From Sorghum bicolor (Eukaryota; Streptophyta; Magnoliopsida; Poales; Poaceae): a stretch of DNA of 64,000 bases. Position 1 is the first letter of the stretch. Each line of letters opens with the position of its first letter. The notes below the pieces were generated by a model, which was given only the letters and a program-made list of their open reading frames with translations, was not told where the DNA came from and did not search any database. A program made the translations under genes and the position numbers. This document shows, piece by piece, positions 1-11,088 of this stretch. Where the stretch lies: the NCBI RefSeq assembly GCF_000003195.3, contig NC_012877.2, positions 12,818,839 through 12,882,838 of the forward strand. The letters are read 5' to 3'.

Positions 1-1703
1 ATTATCTGTTGGGTAATCTGTGTAATATCTACACCGATCATAAGAGCCTCAAGTATATCTTCACTCAACCTGAACTGAACATGCGGCAGCGAAGGTGGCT
101 TGAGTTGATTAAGGACTATAATCTCCAAGTGCACTATCATCCGGGCAAGGCAAACGTGGTGGCGGATGCCTTGAGTCGGAAAGCGCACTGTCACTCAATC
201 CAAGTGGAAGATCCGTTGTTGTCACATCTTATGCATCCACTTGTGCTCAACCAGATTTCTCTGGAAAGTACCATTCGCAATCGAGTCATCAAATTGCAGC
301 AGACAGATGTAGGCATCTACCATATCAAGAGGAAGATGAAAGAAGAAGAAACCAAGCATTTCCGGGTTGATGAAAACAGAATTCTTTGGTTCAAGGATCG
401 ACTTGTGGTCCCAAAAGACCGCGAGCTGCGAAATCAGATCCTATCTGAAGCTCATTCATCCAAAATGTCTATCCATCCTGGTAGTAGCAAGATGTATCAG
501 GATCTGAAACCTTTGTTTTGGTGGACAAAGATGAAAAAGGAGATAGCGGCTTTCGTCGCTCGCTGTGACAATTGTTGTCGCGTGAAGGCTGTTCACATGA
601 AAGCTGGTTTGCTTCAACCCTTGTCAATTCCTGGTTGGAAATGGGAAGAAGTCAGCATGGATTTCATCAGTGGACTCCCAACTTCTGTTAAGGGTTATGA
701 CTCTATCTGGGTGGTTGTAGATCGTTTGACCAAGGTTGCTCGATTTATTCCAGTCCGAACTGATTATCGTCCCCATCAGTATGCGGAGTTGTATTTCGAG
801 CACATTGTTCGTCAGTATGGTGTGCCTCGAACAATCATATCTGACCGTGGACCACAGTTCACTGCTCGTTTTTGGGAATGTCTTCATGAGCAGATTGGTA
901 CTCACTTGGTCCGCAGTTCTGCTTATCACCCTCAAACAGCAGGTCAAACTGAACGAGTTAACCAGATCCTTGAAGATATGTTAAGGGCATGTGCTCTCTC
1001 ATCAAAAGGTTCTTGGGTCAAGTGGTTGCCATTAGCTGAGTTCTCCTACAACAACAGTTATCAGGAGAGTATCAAAATGGCTCCATTTGAAGCCTTGTAC
1101 GGTCGAAAGTGTCGAACCCCGTTGAATTGGGTAGAAGCTGGAGAGCGAAGATACTACGGCATCAATTTCGTGAACGAAGCGGAGCAGAAAGTCCGTGTTA
1201 TCCAGCAACACCTGGAAGCTGCTCAAGCTCGTCAGAAAAGTTATGCTGACAAGAGAAGGAAGCCGATTGAGTTTTCAGTTGGTGACCATGTGTACATCAA
1301 GGTGTCTCCGATGAAGGGTGTACAAAGGTTCGGAGTCAAGCGAAAGCTTGCGCCTCGCTATGTGGGACCTTATCGGATTCTCGAACGGAAAGGGAATGTG
1401 GCATACAAAGTTCAACTCCCAGTTGCGCTTCGAGCTATCTTCCCCGTTTTCCACGTATCACAATTGAAGAAGTGCCTTCGTGTACCGGAGGAACGAGTGG
1501 AAATTCGGGATATCAAGTTAAAGTCCGACTTGGTGTATGAGGAGAAACCCGTAGCGATTCTTGATCGCAAGGAACGGGAAACGCGTAATCGTGTGGTTAA
1601 ACTCTACAAGGTGTTGTGGAGCAACCACGGGGAAGAAGATGCCACTTGGGAGACGGAGGATTATTTAAAAGAAGTTTACAAAACCTTCTTCGAAAATCAG
1701 TAA
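1..1703 (+). CDS. Chromovirus pol, 3' end: RNase H tail, integrase, chromodomain
   Basis: Partial polyprotein, open at the left edge; the frame runs in from base 3 and stops with TAA at 1701-1703. It starts within RNase H ([14 protein letters not shown]), followed by the end of that domain at VADALSR. Integrase follows: a zinc-binding HHCC region (HSSKMSIHP and CDNC), then the catalytic core with D in MDFISGLP, D in IISDRGPQF and E in GQTERVNQ, so the DDE triad is complete. The GPY/F module (RYVGPYRIL) and a C-terminal chromodomain ([17 protein letters not shown]) complete it. Integrase inserts the cDNA; in this family the chromodomain is thought to steer insertion to particular chromatin. 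There is no stop or frameshift in 567 codons, unlike every other pol in this window, so this is probably the youngest or least damaged retroelement here. Confidence 0.95.
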   Translation, partial: YLLGNLCNIYTDHKSLKYIFTQPELNMRQRRWLELIKDYNLQVHYHPGKANVVADALSRKAHCHSIQVEDPLLSHLMHPLVLNQISLESTIRNRVIKLQQTDVGIYHIKRKMKEEETKHFRVDENRILWFKDRLVVPKDRELRNQILSEAHSSKMSIHPGSSKMYQDLKPLFWWTKMKKEIAAFVARCDNCCRVKAVHMKAGLLQPLSIPGWKWEEVSMDFISGLPTSVKGYDSIWVVVDRLTKVARFIPVRTDYRPHQYAELYFEHIVRQYGVPRTIISDRGPQFTARFWECLHEQIGTHLVRSSAYHPQTAGQTERVNQILEDMLRACALSSKGSWVKWLPLAEFSYNNSYQESIKMAPFEALYGRKCRTPLNWVEAGERRYYGINFVNEAEQKVRVIQQHLEAAQARQKSYADKRRKPIEFSVGDHVYIKVSPMKGVQRFGVKRKLAPRYVGPYRILERKGNVAYKVQLPVALRAIFPVFHVSQLKKCLRVPEERVEIRDIKLKSDLVYEEKPVAILDRKERETRNRVVKLYKVLWSNHGEEDATWETEDYLKEVYKTFFENQ

Positions 1704-1732
1704 GCTTTCAAATCTCGGGACGAGATTTTTGT

Positions 1733-1745
1733 TAGGGGGGAGGGC
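1733..1745 (+). other. Polypurine tract of the Tekay element
   Basis: A purine run, TAGGGGGGAGGGC, ends directly at the TG of the LTR, 29 bases after the pol stop. This is the usual position of the plus-strand DNA primer in LTR elements. Confidence 0.85.
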
Positions 1746-4700
1746 TGTAACACCCCAGTGTTATGGTTGCATCAAGCATGTGCATAGCATGAGCATCATC
1801 ATTTGTTCAAAGCATCCATGATCATCATCTATCTTGAGACATGTCATCCTTTGCAAAAAGGTGTTTTAAATTGCTTAAATAGGCTTCCTATGCTTATGTT
1901 TGAGTGAACAATGCTTGTGTTTGTGCTTAATGTCTTGGTAAATAGTTATCTATGCTCAACTTAACCTTGGGAACAATGTTCATGTTGATCACTTCTCCAA
2001 AATAATCACTTAAGTCTTACTTATGCAAATAGGCCCTAGAAACCTCTTTTGCTTAGGCTTTTAAAAAGTGTTTCATAAAATGTTTGCATGTCAAAACTTC
2101 CTACAGCAAAGTTGTAGCAAATTTTATAAGGAACAAAAGTTGTTTTATGGCCATCTCATGAAAATGATCACAACTAGCTCAAAAGTGGTCCACAATGCAG
2201 TTTTGGGGCTGTTTTCCACACTTGGAAAATTTTCTAAGTCCCGGGTGGTTTGCAGTTTGCGTGATCGATTTTGGAAACTCTATATCTTTCAATCCAAGCC
2301 GATCTAGTCCTTGCTCTAGTTGACAAAGTTGTAGATCTCGCCTAGTACTCCAAGTTTGTCAACTACGCCATCGCCTAATTCGCTCTGGTTTGGGAGATAA
2401 TCACCGGTGAAATCGCTCTGTCAGTCGGTCGATGCACTGTCTGAATCGACTTGGACCTCGTCGACGTGGCCGACCGCCGGCAGCGCTCCGTCGCCATTTG
2501 GCGCCCGTACGCCGTTCCTGGCCCCGCTTGTCAGCTCTCGTCGCGTGCATGACCACCACGGCGTCGCCCCGAGCGAGTGGACGCGTCCATTTCGCTCTGC
2601 CTCGCCTCTCTCGCCTGAACCTCGCCCGCAGCGAGCTCACTCCGGCGAGCTCGTGTGCGCTCCTCTCTGCGTTTCCATCCACCAAACTCCACCCAAAGCT
2701 CCGCCGTGAGCCGCTCTCCAAGCTCCACCCTCTAACTCGCCGAGAAACCCACCGGTGAGCCGACATTTCTTTCTTCCCCCAAATCGGTCCGCCGTGACTC
2801 TCTTCTCCGGCGAACTCAATGCCGAGCGTTGTGGGGCTTCTCATCGGCTTTGGTTAGGTCCTAGAGGTAGCTTAGGTCCTTAGCGAGCTTTTGCGCCACC
2901 TGGTGGACGCTCTACCGGGTTCTCCGTCGCCGGACACGGTGCGCAGCGCCGCCGTGCTTCCGCCGGAGTTGGATGCTCTCGTGGCCAGCGTGCTCCGCGA
3001 GGATCCAGGCCAAGCCGCGTACCTAGGAAGCTTCGCCCTAGTCTGCTGGTGCTGTAGAAGACCTTAGGTCACGCTCTACCGGCCTGAGGGCTCCGGCGTA
3101 ACGCCGAGCACCTCCGCCGAGCCGCCATTGCCGACGGTGAGTCCCTTCCGGTGGCCCCGCCGCGGCAAAAGTGGGGTCAATCGAGTCGTTAGGGTTTGGG
3201 GATCACGTTGATGCCCTGGGTTTGGCCGGAGACCTCGCCGTCGCGGAGAAATCGCCGGCGAAGATCGCCTCGGCCGTGAGGAAGAAGAGCCTGACGGGTG
3301 GGACCCCCTGTCAGCGACTCTCTCTTTCCCTCCTTTTCTTTTATTCAAAATCCTGATTTTTGGCCTTCTTGCAAAAATCATATCTCCTGTTTCTGAGATC
3401 CAAAAATTGTGAAACAAATTTTGTGTTGTTTCTTGAGATGGCTAGTATTTAATAAAAATATAAAATGAACCATGTTTTCTGAGAAATTATTTATTAAGGA
3501 TTTAATCTTGTTATTCATGGATAAATGCATATCTCTGGTTTTACTGATTAGTTTGCTCTGAAATTTTTATGGTGGTCTTTGCATGGCATCAGAATGCTCT
3601 GATAATTATTTCATGATTTTTGGAGCACTGCAGTTGTGATATGTAATTTGTGTTTGAAATATGGCTTGTTTCTTTAATTAAATCACATAAAATAATTGGT
3701 GCTTATGCTGGTGCTCTATTTTGGTGGTAAACTTATTTATGGTATTCCTAAGATATAAATAATCTGAAATCTGCTGTTGACATTATATAAGTCATGTCTA
3801 TGAATTTATGAAATAAATGCCTTGATACATGTTAAATGCATATCTTTAAATTGGCATGTGCACTGGTCCTGAAATTTTTATGGTGTTAATCTGATGTTAT
3901 ACTTGTGCCTCTGTAATTTTTGTAGATTTTTCTGAGCACTTTAACTAATATCTTGTAAATATGCCTTATCTAAAATTAATGAATAAATGCCTTGTTAAGT
4001 ATTTGTTTTGGGGTTTTCAACTGATGATCTGGTGACCTTGTATTATGTTTGTGCTCATGAGTCATATGGTTGGCCTAGTTTATGTTTTGATCATGTCATT
4101 AAATAATTAACTATAGGGTTAAATGCTGTCTGGACAGCAAGTGAACAATTTAACTTTGCTTAATGATAAGTTGACTTTCTGTGAAACTTGTATAAAACAA
4201 AGTTGTTCTAAACTTGTTGACCTAACTGTGGTTCAAATTTGAGGTCATTTGGCCAAGTAGTTTAAAAGTTGTAGCTGTTCCAAGTTGGGTTCCAGAAATA
4301 GGGGTTCTCTGTTTTTCTGGGACAGAATCTGGAACTTTGTTAAAATGACTAATTTAATGTTTGAATCTTGCTGTCATGTTTAAAGATGAGTTGTAGACAA
4401 TTTCCTAAGCTTTCCAGAATGTCCTCACTCATGTTTGTTGGACCTGTCTATCTATACTTATGATTTATTTACTGAGCATACTTGTTTTATGTTGCTTGCT
4501 GCTTTAGTGTCATGATAGGTTTTGGGTTATGTTAACTTGTTTATTCATGTGAGTTAGTATAACTCTTGCTCCGTAAATGAGTGTCCAGTGAGTTGCTTGT
4601 GTTGTTAAGCATTCATCTGTAGCATGTGCACTTTCTCATTCATCGAGCATGCAATAGGTGCACCGGACGTGGCAGTTTCCTTCGAGCTCCAAGCGAACCC

Positions 4701-6304
4701 CGAAGGCCAGGAAGGCAGCCAGGAGGTGGAGGTCCAGCAAGCCGGACTCGAGGAGCCCGAAGAAGAAGTTGAGTGCCCAAGTCACGAGCCGGCATCGTTC
4801 GTGAAAGGCAAGCCCCGGAGCATTCTAAGCCTCCTCTATTTTCGAAAGTTTACTTAAATACGTTATATCTATTGATGCATTACGTATAGGAGTTGTGATG
4901 AAACTGTTGCTGCATTCTACTCTATCCTTGTCCAGATAACTTACCCTCCCTGGTTGTAGAGTTAGGTTCGAGTAACAGCTTAGTTATGCTTTAATCGGTA
5001 GAAGTCGGGTGATATTCTGTCATCCGCGCGAGATAGGGTTGTGTCGGATCACGATGGTCTATATGTGCTATCGTGGATGGAACCTGATCAAATTGACTTA
5101 AGCCGGGCGGAGTTTTGCAAGTGTGTAGTAACTCCGTCTGTGGCAGCTAAGGACCGATCGTTGTACGTCCTCTTGTCATGTTGAACGCATGCCTGACACT
5201 TAGTTGGCCGGATAACTCGTTCCGACCGCGAAGCCGAGTAGTATGACTCAGGCCGGAAGACCGGCAAGTATAAAGTGCGCACTACCGGAGGAAGTGCGGT
5301 GTGCGGGGGACCATTGGCGTAAGTCCAAAGGCAGGTGAGTTAAAATTCCTGACCTCCCTGGCAGAGTGGTAGCCCTGGGAGTGCGGCGCTGATCGGAGCC
5401 GCGATTCCTGAGTTGTACCAAAGGTAACCCGTTGGCTCTCCGGCAGGGGATGCTTGGGTGAGTGCTAGGAGTAAACCTCCAGCTGGATAGGAATTCGATT
5501 CGAATCGCCGTCTCTCCCGGTTAGTGAGAACTTGACAGAGCAGCGGCAAACGTAGCTTTCACTAATGAACTTGGTTCATGATAATGATGATAGCAAGAAG
5601 AACACATGATGAAATTGATATGGTTACTATTGTTTGTAATAATCAAATGATGTGTTGTAGTATAGGTGCTAATCTAGTGGTAGGCTGATGAGAAATAAAT
5701 CTGATGCTCTTAAAATGATTTAGTTGTAAGTTAAGCTTTTGGCAAAAGGTGAGTCAACCAGCTCCACTTAAAATTCAGCCTTGCATGATCCTTGGTGTCT
5801 TTTGTGTGTTACTAGACGGGTAAGTCTAGCTGAGTACATCCTCGTACTCAGGGTTTATTCCCACCTGTTGCAGATGATATCTTCTATGACGGTTTCTGCA
5901 AGACCTGTCTCCATCCCGCTGGGGATGAGGACTAACCGTTGGGCACGGTTCTCTAATCTTCTCGTCTATGATGCTTTTGGAAGGATGACCTAGACTCTGG
6001 CAGTAACAAACTTGTGAACTGAGCTTTGAACAAGTGTGTGTACTTATTTTGCTTCCGCTACTTCGAACATGTGTTGTAATAACTTAATACTCCGATGTGG
6101 TGCCGCTTCGACGGCAATGAATGACTATGTAACATTCGTTGTGTTTATGTTGAACTATTACGATCTTGGTTTGTTGCGAGTTGGTTTGAAGTCCTTCGTG
6201 ATTTCGATTGACTACCGGGAATATATGGGCTCAAGTTTAGAAACTTGATTGTTTGACGATCGTTTCTGCACTTGAACTCTTATAATTTGGTCGGTTCTGT
6301 GACA
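1746..6304 (+). repeat. 3' LTR of Tekay element (about 4.56 kb)
   Basis: Boundaries are TGTAAC at 1746 and GTGACA at 6304, matching the termini of the solo LTR at 33470-37857. The LTR is very long. It has a GC-rich segment at about 2430-3340, then AT-rich sequence with transcribed-intron-like texture at about 3340-4620, then a short open exon-like block near 4658-4857. The rest is non-coding. Short open frames on both strands of the GC-rich block are not conserved in the solo copy and are not called as genes. Confidence 0.92.
4658..4857 (+). other. Exon-like coding block inside the Tekay LTR
   Basis: After a good splice acceptor (ATGCAATAG ending at 4657) there is an open stretch reading GAPDVAVSFEL and then a Glu/Gln-rich segment ending near PSHEPASFVKGKP. 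The solo LTR of the same family has the corresponding block at 36193-36350 with the same acceptor and recognisably the same peptide (GAPEVAASFEL ... VECPSH), although the flanking LTR has diverged by substitutions and indels. The solo copy has a stop where E of SHEP stands. I do not recognise the peptide. It may be the last exon of a transcript that starts in the LTR's GC-rich part, or chance conservation. Confidence 0.4.
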
Positions 6305-9300
6305 GCGAGGGCCCCCGGAGGGGGCTATCTTCGACAAGATGCTAAAGGAGCCTCACCCATACCATAAGGGAGGGGCAAATCACAAGCTTGAAGACTGCCG
6401 CATGCTGAAAAGACACTTCGACGGCCTAGGATTCAAGAAGGACGACCAAAAGAAAGAAAGGAGCAGCGACAAGGGGGACGACAAAGAAGACGAGGGTTTC
6501 CCAGCTGTCCACGACTGCTACATGATCTACGGTAGACCCTCGACGCAGCTAACTACAAGGCAGCGCAAGAGGGAGTGTCGTGAGGTCTTTGCGGCAAGGA
6601 TGGTGGTGCCCCAGTACCTCAGCTGGTCAAACACCCCCATCACCTTCAATCGAGACGACCATCCCGACAAGGTAGTCGCCCCTGGCGTCTACCCACTCGT
6701 CGTCGACCCCATCATCGTCAACACCAGACTCTCAAAGGTGCTGATGGATGGCGGTAGCAACCTGAACATCATCTACCTCGAGACCCTCGACCTCCTCGGC
6801 ATCAAAAGAACACAGCAACAACCAAGCGCGGGCGGTTTCCATGGTGTCGTACCTAGAAAGAAAGCGCTGCCGGTAGGTTGAATCGACCTGCCGGTCTGTT
6901 TTGGCACGGCGGCCAATTTCAGAAAGGAGATTCTCACCTTTGAGGTGGTGGGATTTCGAGACACGTACCACGCCATCATCGGGCGCCCGGGCTACGCCAA
7001 GTTCATGGCTATCCTCAACTACACCTACCTGAAACTGAAGATGTCTGGGCCCAAGGGAGTCATCACCGTCAGCTCCTCCTACGAGCATGCGTACGGAGTG
7101 CGACGTCGAGTGCGTCGAGTATGGAGAAGCTAACGAGAGTTCCACCGAGCTCGCGTCAAGGCTCGAGGCCCTTGCTGCAGAAGCTCCTGAACCCAAGCGC
7201 CACGCAGGCAGCTTCGAGCTGGTAGAAGGCACGAAAAAGATCCCGCTCGACCCCAACGGCTCCGACAGCACGGTGCTGACGATCAGCGCCGACCTCAACC
7301 CCAAATAGGAAGTCGTGCTCGTCGACTTTCTCCGTGCAAACGTCGACATGTTTGCATGGAGTCCCTCGGACATGCCAGGCATACCGAGGGAAGTCACCGA
7401 GCACTCCTTGGATATTCGAGCCGGTTCCAAGTCAGCGAAACAACGGTTGCGTCGCTTCGACGAGGAGAAGCACAAGATCATTGGTGAGGAGATCCACAAG
7501 CTTTTGACGGCCGGAATCATCAAGGAGGTTCACCATCCCGACTGGTTAGCAAATCCTGTATTAGTTAAGAAAAAGAATGAGAAAATGAGGATGTGTGTTG
7601 ATTACACGAGTTTAAATAGAGCATGTCCGAAAGTTCCATCAAATTGTTGACTCTACCGCGGGGTGTGAAACCCTTTCTTTCCTTGATGCATATTCCGGTT
7701 ACCATCAAATAAAAATAAAAGAATCCGACCAGCTCGCGACATCTTTCATCACGCCTTTTGGGATGTACTGTTATGTGACCGTGCCGTTCGGGCTTCGAAA
7801 CACGGGAGCGACATACTAGCGATGCATGCTCCACGTGTTTGGCAAGCATATAGGGTCGATGATCGAGGCATACGTCGACGACATCGTCGTCAAGTCAAAG
7901 AAACGAGGAGACCTGATTCAGGACCTCGAGATCGCTTTTAGTTGCCTACGCGCCACCAAGATCAAGCTCAACCTCGAGAAGTGCGTCTTTGGCGTACCTC
8001 GAGGCAAGCTCTTGGGTTACATAGTTTCCCAACGTAGCATCGAGGCCAACCCCAAAAAAGTCTCGGCCATTACGAGAATGGGGCCGATCCGAGACATCAA
8101 GGGAGTGCAAAATGTCACGAGATGTTTAGCGGCGCTAAGCTGTTTTATCTTGAGGTTGGGGGAAAAGGCATTGCCACTGTATCGGCTCTTGAAAAAAGCC
8201 AAGCGTTTCTCTTGGACCCCCGAAGCCGAGAAAGCCCTCGATAACCTGAAGAAAACGCTGACCTCTGCCCCGGTCCTAGTTCCACCTCAGTCCGCAGAAC
8301 CTCTGCTTCTGTACGTCGCATCGACGACCCAGGTGGTCAGTGCGGCGGTGGTGGTCGAAAGAAAGGAAGAAGGACATGCGCTGCTGGTCCAGAGGCCGGT
8401 CTACTTCATCAGCGAGGTACTCTCAGAGACCAAGGCACGAGATCCACAGATCCAGAAACTAATCTATGCAGTGATCCTCACCCGACGCAAGCTGCAACAC
8501 TACTTCCTCGGCCACCCTATCAGAGTGGTCTCCTCCTTCCCCTTGGGTGAGATCATCCAAAGTCGGGAGGCCACGGGAAGAATCGCCAAATGGTTGGTCG
8601 AGCTCATGAGCGAGACCCTTACTTATGCGCCCCGCAAAGCCATCAAGTCTCAAGCTCTGGTGGATTTCGTCGCGGAATGGACGGACTCCCAGCTCCGCCC
8701 GGCTCAAGTTCAAGCAGAGCTATGGACGATGTACTTCAACGGGTCTCTCATGAAGACGGGAGCTGGGGTGGGTCTGCTATTCGTCTCGCCCCTCAGCGTC
8801 CATATGAGGTATGTCATCAGAATACATTTCAATGCATCTAACAATGTCGTGGAGTATGAGGCCCTTGTCAACGGGCTAAAGATCGCCATCGAGCTAGGAG
8901 TTCGGCGCCTCGACGTTCGAGGCGACTCCCAGCTCGTCATTGACCAAGTAATGAAGGCCTCTAACTGCCACGACCCAAAAATGGAGGCGTACTGCAAGGA
9001 AGTACATCGGCTCGAGGACAAGTTCCACGGCCTCGAGCTTGTCCACATCTCCCGATGCTACAACGAGGCAGCCGACGAGCTCGCAAAAATCGCGTAAACT
9101 CGAGGCACGGTCCCGCCCGACGCATTCTCAAGAGATCTGCATGAGCCATCCGTCGACTTGGGCTCGGGGGCTAACGTCGAAACCACCAGCATCCACCAAA
9201 CCGACGCCATCGACGCCCTACTAGCGGCAGCAGAAGTAATGGAGGTGGAACAGCGACCCGGTCGATCGTTCGACTGGCGCACGCCATTCCTCGATTGCCG

Positions 9301-10516
9301 GATTCGATGCGAGCTACCAGAAGATCGATCCGAGGCCCGCCGTATCGCTCAACGGACGAAATCGTACGTAATCTACGGTGAAAATAACGAACTATATCGA
9401 CGAAGCCCAACTGGAATCTTGTAGCGCTGCATCACCATAGAAGACGGCCGAAAGTTCCTCGAGGATCTACACTCGGGGGCCTGTGGCCACCACGCTGCTC
9501 CACGGACCCTCGTAGGGAACGCTTTCTGACAAGGCTTCTACTGGCCAACGGCCATAGCTGACGCCATCGAGCTCGTACGCTCGTGCCATGGGTGTCAATT
9601 TTATGCCAAGCAGACACATCTTCCCGCTCATGCTCTCCAGATGATCCTGATCACGTGGCCATTCGCGGTGTGGAGTCTCGACCTCGTAGGGCCTCTACAG
9701 AAAGCAGCAGGAGGATACACCCATCTGCTGGTGGCCGTCGACAAATTCTCCAAATGGATCGAGGCTCGACCCATCACGAACATCAGCTCTGAGCAGGCTG
9801 TCCTCTTCTTCATCGACATCATCCACCGGTTTAGGATTCCCAACGACATCATCACCGACAACGGCACCCAGTTCACCGGCAAAAAGTTCTTGGACTTCTG
9901 TGACCGGCATCACATCCGTGTGAACTGGTCGGCAGTAGCTCATCCTCGAACTAACGGTCAGGTCGAGCGTGCCAACGGCATGATATTGCAGGGGCTCAAG
10001 CCAAGAATCTACAACCGGTTGAAGAAATTTGGCAAGAAATGGGTCGAAGAGCTCTCTTCGGTCCTATGGAGTTTAAGGACGACGCCTAGCAGGGCCATGA
10101 AATACACCCCATTCTTCATGGTCTATGGCTCCGATGCCGTGCTTCCAACAGATCTTGAGTATGGGTCACCCCGACTCAAGGCCTACAACGAGCAGACGAA
10201 TAAGGAGACTCGAGAGAACGCGGTCGACCAGCTCGAGGAAGCTCGAGACATGGCCCTCCTCAACTCCGCCAGGTACCAGCAGAAGCTTCGACGCTATCAC
10301 AACAAGCACGTGCGCAAAAGGGACCTGAACGTGGGCGATCTCGTCCTATGGCGACGACAAAGCAACCAAGGACGCCACAAGCTGACCCCACCCTAGGAAG
10401 GCCCATACGTGGTGGCAGAGGTCTTGAAGCCAGGGACGTACAAGCTCGCGGACGAAAAAGGGGCAGTCTTCACCAATGCATGGAACATCGAACAACTACG
10501 TCGATTCTACCCGTAG
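6305..10516 (+). pseudogene. Tat-lineage gag(3')-pol, decayed
   Basis: Reads through the end of gag with a zinc-knuckle-like HPYHKGGANHKLEDC (about 6351-6395), then aspartic protease (VLMDGGSNLNII, 6738-6773), reverse transcriptase (MRMCVDYTSLNRACPK; YVDDIVVKS near 7874), RNase H, a second RNase H (MYFNGS, 8732-8749) and integrase (HHCC with CHGC near 9580; DDE in SLDLVGP, IITDNGTQF and GQVERANG, all present). Nonsense codons lie near 6880, 7306, 7817, 9095, 9421, 9529 and 10394. Frame changes lie near 7095 and 7640; the latter also lost about a dozen codons after ACPK. The second RNase H has N where the family has the catalytic D (AAC at 8738-8740). The final stop is at 10514-10516. It cannot make a full polyprotein. 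Confidence 0.92.
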
Positions 10517-11088
10517 AGTTTTGAAGTTTTATGCTTTCATGTACATTCTGTACCGAGATCCTATGAATGAATGCATGAATAAACGAGATCTTTTTCCTCG
10601 AGCAATTTACTTTTTTCGCCGGTCAAGGTCCCGACGTTAGAACGGAGTGCCAACTATGACCCATCATAATCAATACTCCCTCGGGGGCTAGCAGGGGGGA
10701 CCCCCCAGGTCCCTAAAAACCGAACAATTTTTTCTTTCCTGTAAGTAAACATCGCACGGTCGAGTGGTAAAGGCACCTTGAGCCCCTTAAGGGCCGAGAG
10801 ATGACGAGCCTGAGAACCCCTATGCCCCTGGGCTATGGTAACTCTACTTGCTCCCTCACCCTCGTGGCAATCAAGGTCGCCTTAACAAAAGATCAAACGA
10901 GGAATACAGACGTAGGCAGAAAAGGAAGCAAAGGAATCTCGAGCAAAAAGATAAGCAAATGTTCATAAACCACTTAAAGACACAATGTTTACTTAAGATA
11001 GGTACTTTACAATGGGTCTTAACACCCAGCATAGGCTCGCAAGCCTTAATGCGCGTCTCCACCCTCACTACCATCATCTCCACCCGGG
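10517..11088 (+). other. Spacer between pol and the antisense gene
   Basis: No coding sequence is seen. It contains an AATAAA at about 10577 on the + strand shortly after the pol stop, a polypurine-like CTCGGGGGCTAG near 10680 and a GGGGGGACCCCCC palindrome just after it. It would hold the 3' ends of two converging transcripts: pol on + and the antisense gene on -. Confidence 0.5.

Larger units (their letters stand above)
1..6304 (+). mobile_element. Tekay-type chromovirus (Ty3/gypsy), 3' part
   Basis: The left part of the element lies outside the window. What is present is the end of pol (RNase H tail, integrase, chromodomain), a polypurine tract and one complete 3' LTR of about 4.56 kb that begins TGTAACACCC and ends TTCTGTGACA. 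Integrase with a C-terminal chromodomain and an LTR beginning TGTAACACC are known features of Tekay/Del chromoviruses in grasses. The LTR end is confirmed by a second copy of the family at 33470-37857 with the same termini. The sequence immediately right of the LTR is gag of a Tat-lineage element, so this element inserted into that one. The right copy of the target duplication should be GCGAG at 6305-6309; the left copy is outside the window. Confidence 0.93.

Noticed and set aside
5088..5549. Open frames in the Tekay LTR, with counterparts near 36857-37144
   Set aside because: Short, overlapping on one strand, and shifted relative to each other between the two LTR copies, so no coding conservation.
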